Shown: positions 58,631 through 64,000 of the stretch, piece by piece | Position numbering within the stretch: position 1 is the first letter of the stretch | How the letters are laid out: the number at the start of each line of letters is the position of its first letter | Origin: Gammaproteobacteria bacterium | Lineage (GTDB): Bacteria; Pseudomonadota; Gammaproteobacteria; Pseudomonadales; Halieaceae | NCBI GenBank assembly: GCA_024644535.1 | Contig: JAHEKX010000007.1 | Location: forward strand, 138,654-202,653 | DNA length: 64,000 bases | Direction of reading: 5' to 3' | The notes under the pieces: model-generated | Databases searched by the model: none | What the model saw: only the letters and a program-made list of their open reading frames with translations | What the model was told of the DNA's origin: nothing | Translations under genes and position numbers: made by a program

Positions 58631-59761
58631 TTAGCCCTCGTGCGTAGGTTGTATCAATGTTTTTAAACCAGTCGCTTGGCTAGCGTATTCGCGCACTAGT
58701 TCCAGAGATAAAGCCTCAGGCAAGGACACACGATGCGCATAGTGGCTTGCAAAGCTACTTGTCAGTTCAGCCGCAACACGGGCTCGCATGCGCATCATGA
58801 CCTCGACACCCGCCCGCGCTAGAAATTGAGGTAGCAACCAACCGTTAATCGACCACGCAAAACCAAATCCACGATGCAAAGTCGTCGGGCTCACGTCCAA
58901 ACCGCCGTAGATATAAAGTTGTTTGAATCGGTCGCTGCCGTAGCGGTTGTATTCGGTCAAATGTCTCGCCGCTGCGGCCTCCATACCATTGAGTAATGTG
59001 CTCCCTAGAGCCCCCCCACCCGTCGCATCAAATGCTAGGGTAGCGTTATACCGATCACAAGCGTCAGTAAGATCGGCAAAAAAACTAGCGTCTTGACTGT
59101 TCAGTACACACTCAGCGCCTTGGCTCTGTAGCAGCGTTTTTTGTGTTTCCGATCGAACCACGCAGATCAAAGGAATCCCATCGGCTAGGCACAAGCGGTT
59201 TAACATTTGCCCTAAATTAGACGCCGCTGCAGTATGGATAATGGCACTGTGCCCTTCCATCTTCATAGTCTCTATCATTCCCAAGGCCGTCATGGGGTTG
59301 ACGAAGCTTGAAGCACCCTGTTCTGCACTCGCGCCTTCGGGCAAAGTCAAACATTCCATCACATTAGCAATACGATACTCCGCATACATACCACCGCCAA
59401 AAGTGCCGACTTTTTTGCCCAGAAGCGCTTGCGCAGCATCTGAGTCACCCGCGGCAATTACCGTACCTGATCCCTCATTACCCGTGGGCAGTGCCATACC
59501 TAAACGCGCGGCAAAAAACTGAACCGCGCCGGGCTTCGCTTTAGCAGTAATCTTGGTCTCGTAACCTGAACCGGAAGACGTCAGTGTGTCTAAGTCCATA
59601 GGTGCGGTCAACAACGCCAAATCAGACGGGTTAATGGGTGCTGCTTCAACCTGAACAAGCACCTGATCTGAAGCTAAATTCGAAAAGTCTCGTGATTCAA
59701 AGTAAAGCGAAGCTTCGCCATCGGCAGTAAGTAGAGATTTTAGTTGATAGCCAGTAGTCAT
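58631..59761 (-). CDS. MDR-family alcohol dehydrogenase / quinone oxidoreductase-like
   Basis: 376 aa; APINPSDLALL, GNEGSGTVIAAG, SFVNPMTALGMIETMKMEGHSAIIHTAAASNLGQM. Confidence 0.85.
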   Translation of the reverse strand: MTTGYQLKSLLTADGEASLYFESRDFSNLASDQVLVQVEAAPINPSDLALLTAPMDLDTLTSSGSGYETKITAKAKPGAVQFFAARLGMALPTGNEGSGTVIAAGDSDAAQALLGKKVGTFGGGMYAEYRIANVMECLTLPEGASAEQGASSFVNPMTALGMIETMKMEGHSAIIHTAAASNLGQMLNRLCLADGIPLICVVRSETQKTLLQSQGAECVLNSQDASFFADLTDACDRYNATLAFDATGGGALGSTLLNGMEAAAARHLTEYNRYGSDRFKQLYIYGGLDVSPTTLHRGFGFAWSINGWLLPQFLARAGVEVMMRMRARVAAELTSSFASHYAHRVSLPEALSLELVREYASQATGLKTLIQPTHEG

Positions 59762-59777
59762 AATTATCCTTGTTGAT

Positions 59778-61151
59778 TTAATGGTTTTCGAGAAGTCTAG
59801 CGAGTCGTTCGGGAGAGCGCCAAGACCCCCAAACCAATCGCCCCAGATATAAGACGGCTAAGCACATTAGCATAGCTACAAAGGTCCACCAAGAGGCCAT
59901 CGGCCCAAGTTGCCAGACTTTAATAATAAACACTTGCGCCACTAACATCGCCCAATGCACCGATACCGAGGCAAACATCAACCATCGCGTATCGCCGGCG
60001 CCCCTCAACACGGCGGACGCAACAAGATTGATACCGTCGGCAATGACGTAACAAGCAAGCCCTAACATCATAGCCTTGGCGAGCACGCTGATCTCGGCAA
60101 AATCCGCCGACCCGGTGTCGAAAACAGCGACCAACGCAGAGCTATAGAGCGCGAACACAATGGCTACGCACACGGTAACACTTACAGCAATGGAAAAGCC
60201 TGCAGCTATAACCCGGTCCATGTTCTGTAGTTGACCCGCTCCAATATAACGTCCAGTCAGACTCATCACAGCAATGTGTAAACCCACCATCGAGATAAAA
60301 GACATTAAATCCCAGTTGAATACGATGGCCATAGCCGCACCCTCGCGGACACCGTAGTTTTGGAACATCAACATAAATAAATTAAAAGTCACCACGTTCA
60401 TGAATGACTCCAGCCCCGACGGAAGTCCATATCGAATAAACTTCCTCAAGATAAGTGTGTCAACGACACAGCTTTTACTGACCTGATACAGTCTTCTTAC
60501 ACTAGAATGGAGGTAAAAAATTAAAAACAAGCCTAACGTTAGCGCCGTCGCAATCACGGTTCCAAGGGCTGCTCCACGAATACCCATCGCAGGCAAACCC
60601 CAATGACCGAAGACTAGAGCATAGCTCAGGGCGATATTCAGAAAAACACCAGAAACATCGCACACCATCACCACCCAAGAGCGTCCGATACCACTAAAAA
60701 ATGATGACAGGCATGCCTTCGCCAAACTAAATACACCGCCGTAAATCAGCATTTCGAAATAGGCTGTTTCGAGCGCTATTAAATCGTCGCCATGTCCCAC
60801 CCAATGGAATAGCTGAGTTACCGGAAATATCAAAAGCAACAACAGAGGTGCTGCAAGCAATGATATTAGCAGGCCTTGAGTGACCACTTTACTGCATTGA
60901 GCAAACCGGGTGGCACCCGAGTACTGAGCAACCATTGCGTTGCCATAGGAAATAACACCAAAAAAAAGCGATAGTACGACGAAAGAAGTAACACCGCCAG
61001 ACATCGACGCCGAGATGTGCTGTGCGCTAATCTGCGCCATAAAATAACGATCGGTAAAGATCATAAAGGCGTAGGCGCCCTGCGATATCACGATCGGGAA
61101 TGCTAGTACAGAAAGTTCTTTAAAAATGGCTCGAAAGCCGCGTTCAGACAT
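59778..61151 (-). CDS. MATE family efflux transporter
   Basis: 457 aa polytopic; LSVLAFPIVISQGAYAFMIFTDRYFMAQIS; two-fold MatE repeats. Confidence 0.92.
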   Translation of the reverse strand: MSERGFRAIFKELSVLAFPIVISQGAYAFMIFTDRYFMAQISAQHISASMSGGVTSFVVLSLFFGVISYGNAMVAQYSGATRFAQCSKVVTQGLLISLLAAPLLLLLIFPVTQLFHWVGHGDDLIALETAYFEMLIYGGVFSLAKACLSSFFSGIGRSWVVMVCDVSGVFLNIALSYALVFGHWGLPAMGIRGAALGTVIATALTLGLFLIFYLHSSVRRLYQVSKSCVVDTLILRKFIRYGLPSGLESFMNVVTFNLFMLMFQNYGVREGAAMAIVFNWDLMSFISMVGLHIAVMSLTGRYIGAGQLQNMDRVIAAGFSIAVSVTVCVAIVFALYSSALVAVFDTGSADFAEISVLAKAMMLGLACYVIADGINLVASAVLRGAGDTRWLMFASVSVHWAMLVAQVFIIKVWQLGPMASWWTFVAMLMCLAVLYLGRLVWGSWRSPERLARLLENH

Positions 61152-61213
61152 GGAGTTTGCTCAAAAACAAAAACGACACGGCATCATACGCGACTTTAGT
61201 TGGAACAAAAGCT

Positions 61214-62383
61214 TTAACGCCCTAGCGCCATTCGTTCACTAGAATAGCGCCAAGCAGCCAGGCTCAAAATAAGCGTCGCTATCGCCAGCTGAGAACTCAC
61301 ATAAACGACCAGTTCTAACCTCCCAACCGCCTCGCCACGCAAAATTGCCATAATAAGCTGGTTTTGTGACACAAAGGGCACGGCATACATCCACAATTGC
61401 GTCTTAACAGGATTAATCATCAAGGCAAATGTTGGAATAATGGGCAGTAGGGTCAGCACGCTCATGTAGCTTTGAGCCTCTTTAACGGTTTTGGCGTTTG
61501 CTGCCAGCAAAGTCAGGAGAGCCACACCGATTAGCGCGATTGGTATTAAACTCAGAGCAATACCCCCGGTCGCCATCCAGCTGAGCTTCATCTCGACGAT
61601 GAGGTTTGGAGCGAAGCTAAAACTCAATTTGAATGCCAGTAAGGCCACGCTAATCATCATGAGCCCAAATCCCAAGCAGGCCATGACTTTGCCCAACATG
61701 ATTTGCCAGGCTGGAGCCGGTACCAAGAGCAAGCTTTCGAGTGACTCGCGTTCGCGTTCGCCCGCGGTCACATCGATCACAAAATAAGCACCACCCAGAA
61801 ATGCGGTCAAAATAAGAAAATACGGCAGAAACAGCAGGGCCTGTCCCGCTCGACTAGCCTCAGTGGCCAAATCGTTGCGCACAATTAATAAGGCAGACGC
61901 TGAGCCGGGATCAACGCCTCGGCTAAGCATTCTTAAGCGCCCCATCTGACTGCTGTACTGGTTCAACAGACCGTCTACTCGAGCTCTCGCAACCCGCGCA
62001 GATTCTCGTGAGCTATCGTAATACACATTCACTCGAGCATTCTCTTGCGAGTACCACTGCTCTGGGTAGTCAGAGGTAATCTCTAGTATGACTTCATGTT
62101 CTTGTTCCTTGATCGCGCTGGTAATCTCTGCTGGCGCGTCAACAACTTCAACATTTCTTTGCTCTAACCAGGTAACAAGATTTGGTGCCAGCTCGGTACC
62201 AACAACGGGTAGTTTCAGCACAGATTCCATCTGCTTGGTGCGTTTTTCTGCTGCATAAGCATTCATGCCGATAATTAAGGCTGGCGCCAACAATGCGCCC
62301 ATAGCTAAGCCGATAAGGACCGTACGTCGATCTCGCATCAGGTCGCGCCACTCTTTCCGCATTACGGTCAGTATTAAACTCAT
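61214..62383 (-). CDS. ABC-2 type transporter permease, NatB-like
   Basis: MSLILTVMRKEWRDLMRDRRTVLIGLAMGALLAP; DVTAGERERESLESLLLVPAPAWQIMLGKV; ATGA overlap with the upstream ATPase. Confidence 0.9.
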   Translation of the reverse strand: MSLILTVMRKEWRDLMRDRRTVLIGLAMGALLAPALIIGMNAYAAEKRTKQMESVLKLPVVGTELAPNLVTWLEQRNVEVVDAPAEITSAIKEQEHEVILEITSDYPEQWYSQENARVNVYYDSSRESARVARARVDGLLNQYSSQMGRLRMLSRGVDPGSASALLIVRNDLATEASRAGQALLFLPYFLILTAFLGGAYFVIDVTAGERERESLESLLLVPAPAWQIMLGKVMACLGFGLMMISVALLAFKLSFSFAPNLIVEMKLSWMATGGIALSLIPIALIGVALLTLLAANAKTVKEAQSYMSVLTLLPIIPTFALMINPVKTQLWMYAVPFVSQNQLIMAILRGEAVGRLELVVYVSSQLAIATLILSLAAWRYSSERMALGR

Positions 62384-63126
62384 AGCATAAGCCCCTCTTC
62401 CGAGCCGATCAGTTGCACGAAGGCATCTTCGAGCGACTCTTGCTGCGTTAGCTGTTTTAGATGCTCGGGGGAGCCCTTAGCCATTACTGAGCCTTTGGCA
62501 ATGACCACCACATGATCACACAAAGCGGCGACCTCCTGCATGATATGGGTCGAGAGTACGATGCAGCGTCCCTCGGCTTTGCAATTGAGCAAGAAACGAC
62601 GCAAACCTCGTGTTGTCATAACATCTAGGCCATTAGTGGGTTCATCCAGCACGATATTCTGGGGGCGGTGAATCACCGATCGCGCTATTGCCGTTTTGGT
62701 GCGCTGCCCCTGCGAGAACCCTTCACAGCGTCGATCAACAAAGTCGGACATCTCTAAATTTTGGATGAGGCGCTCGAGCTCCGGCTCGTAGTCTTTTGGA
62801 CCCAAACCGTTAAGCTCAGCGAAGTAGGCGATGTTTTCGCGTGCTGTTAAACGGGGGTATAGGCCCCTCGTATCTGGCAATACACCCAGACGCCTGCGCA
62901 CTTCGACCTTGTCATCTTGAATATCCATACCATCCACACGGACTGAGCCGTGACTCGGCCTCAGCAAGCCATACAGCAGGCGCATCGTAGTGGTTTTTCC
63001 TGCACCATTAGGTCCAAGTAATCCAGTGATTTGGCCGTCATGCGCGGTCATCGACACGTCCGTCACGGCCTGAATGATTCCCTTCTTTGTCGCAAATGAC
63101 TTTGCCAACGAATTAATTTCAATCAT
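62380..63126 (-). CDS. ABC transporter ATP-binding protein, NatA-like
   Basis: GLLGPNGAGKTTTMRLLYGLLRPSHG; FSQGQRTKTAIARSVIHRPQNIVLDEPTNGLDVMTTRG. Start MIEINSLAKSF at 63126 preferred. Confidence 0.93.
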   Translation of the reverse strand: MIEINSLAKSFATKKGIIQAVTDVSMTAHDGQITGLLGPNGAGKTTTMRLLYGLLRPSHGSVRVDGMDIQDDKVEVRRRLGVLPDTRGLYPRLTARENIAYFAELNGLGPKDYEPELERLIQNLEMSDFVDRRCEGFSQGQRTKTAIARSVIHRPQNIVLDEPTNGLDVMTTRGLRRFLLNCKAEGRCIVLSTHIMQEVAALCDHVVVIAKGSVMAKGSPEHLKQLTQQESLEDAFVQLIGSEEGLML

Positions 63127-63127
63127 T

Positions 63128-64000
63128 TCAGGGCTCCCATCCGTGTGCACCCGTAAATACAGGAAGACTCAGTCTGGTATCAATGCACTCAGTCTCAGGA
63201 AAAGCTAAGGTTTCGACAAAGTCGCCGACAAGGCGAGGTAAGCACCCGACACTCAATACCCCATGCCCTTCACCCCGAACAGAAATATGTTGCGCATTTT
63301 GCAAACCCGACACAATGATATCGCCGTAGCGTGGCGGCGTAACGGGATCAAATTCCCCCGTTAAAACCAGAGTGGGAATCGCGTGTCTAGCCAAGGTATG
63401 AAAATCATCAGCTACCGCTTTTTGCGGCCAGACTTCACACTGAGAACGCGAGAATTCAATCAACTGGGTACCTAACAAAGTATCTGCTTCAGCGTCAACA
63501 TCCTGCTGCGTCAAACCGGGAATAGACTCGCTGCAGATTACCGATAGCTGCAAGCCGTGACTGATTGCCTCTTGCATTGACTCGACCACAATGTGGTTTA
63601 AGGCCAAAATATCAGCAAAACCGTCTTGCTTCGCACTGACCAGCAAAGCCGGCAACATTACCGCGGTAGACGACTGATAACTCAGCATTCTCAATACCGA
63701 GATTAGATGGTTAGGGTCGACCATGGTCACATGATACTCCCCGGTTCTTGGATGACGGTAGCGCGTTTCAGTCGGCGAGTTCTCAAGCTGATCCAACAGT
63801 TCGTTAAGCACTGCGCGAGTGTCACCAAGCTCAGCATGGCAGTCTGCGCTTTCTGTACAGGCGCTTAAGCGGGCATTGATCGCAAAATCTAAATTGCGCC
63901 CGTGTTCACTCAGTAGAACTAGATTTGATGGCACGGGACTATCCAGCAACAAACTGCGAGTTTTGTCTGGATAAAGCGCTGCATAGCGCTGAGCCAAGCG
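63128..64000 (-). CDS. Alpha/beta hydrolase, TAP-like C-terminal region; 5' end beyond the window
   Basis: LAQRYAALYPDKTRSLLLDSPVP...IPTLVLTGEFDPVTPPRYGDIIVSGLQNAQHISVRGEGHGVLSVGCLPRLVGDFV; the track Met is internal, so this is a partial gene. Confidence 0.85.
   Translation of the reverse strand, partial: RLAQRYAALYPDKTRSLLLDSPVPSNLVLLSEHGRNLDFAINARLSACTESADCHAELGDTRAVLNELLDQLENSPTETRYRHPRTGEYHVTMVDPNHLISVLRMLSYQSSTAVMLPALLVSAKQDGFADILALNHIVVESMQEAISHGLQLSVICSESIPGLTQQDVDAEADTLLGTQLIEFSRSQCEVWPQKAVADDFHTLARHAIPTLVLTGEFDPVTPPRYGDIIVSGLQNAQHISVRGEGHGVLSVGCLPRLVGDFVETLAFPETECIDTRLSLPVFTGAHGWEP

Overview
This window looks like core chromosome of a gammaproteobacterium, possibly Cellvibrionales/OM60-like; the taxon is inferred from gene content and synteny only. 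It is almost fully coding and dominated by conserved housekeeping clusters: MFS (truncated at the left edge), aroC, prmB <-> folE, a short DUF4892-like protein, htpG, the TCA block sucD-sucC-lpdA-sucB-sucA / sdhB-sdhA-sdhD-sdhC <-> gltA, a long FabH-like KASIII, hisC, phoU-pstBAC-pstS-phoR-phoB, lytic transglycosylase-ligA-zipA-smc, ccmIHGFEDCBA-ttcA, mdh-tetR, ybbP-ybbA <-> tesA, a voltage-gated K+ channel, a YgiQ radical SAM protein, an RND pump pair, a DUF885 metallopeptidase-like protein, an MDR oxidoreductase, a MATE transporter, a NatAB-type ABC exporter, and an alpha/beta hydrolase truncated at the right edge. I saw no tRNA, rRNA, CRISPR array, prophage, transposon, toxin-antitoxin or obvious defence island. 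I did not find a convincing new multi-gene system. The best second-look items are regulatory and architectural: a near-consensus sigma32 promoter abutting the sucD terminator upstream of htpG; a PhoB promoter with two Pho boxes driving an apparently fused phoBR-pstSCAB-phoU(-hisC) operon with enlarged PstC/PstA; a lipoprotein gene starting out of frame inside ligA; a Kv channel with a C-terminal zinc-ribbon tail overlapping tesA next to ybbAP; a palindrome around the gltA -10 element; and tail-to-tail gene overlaps.
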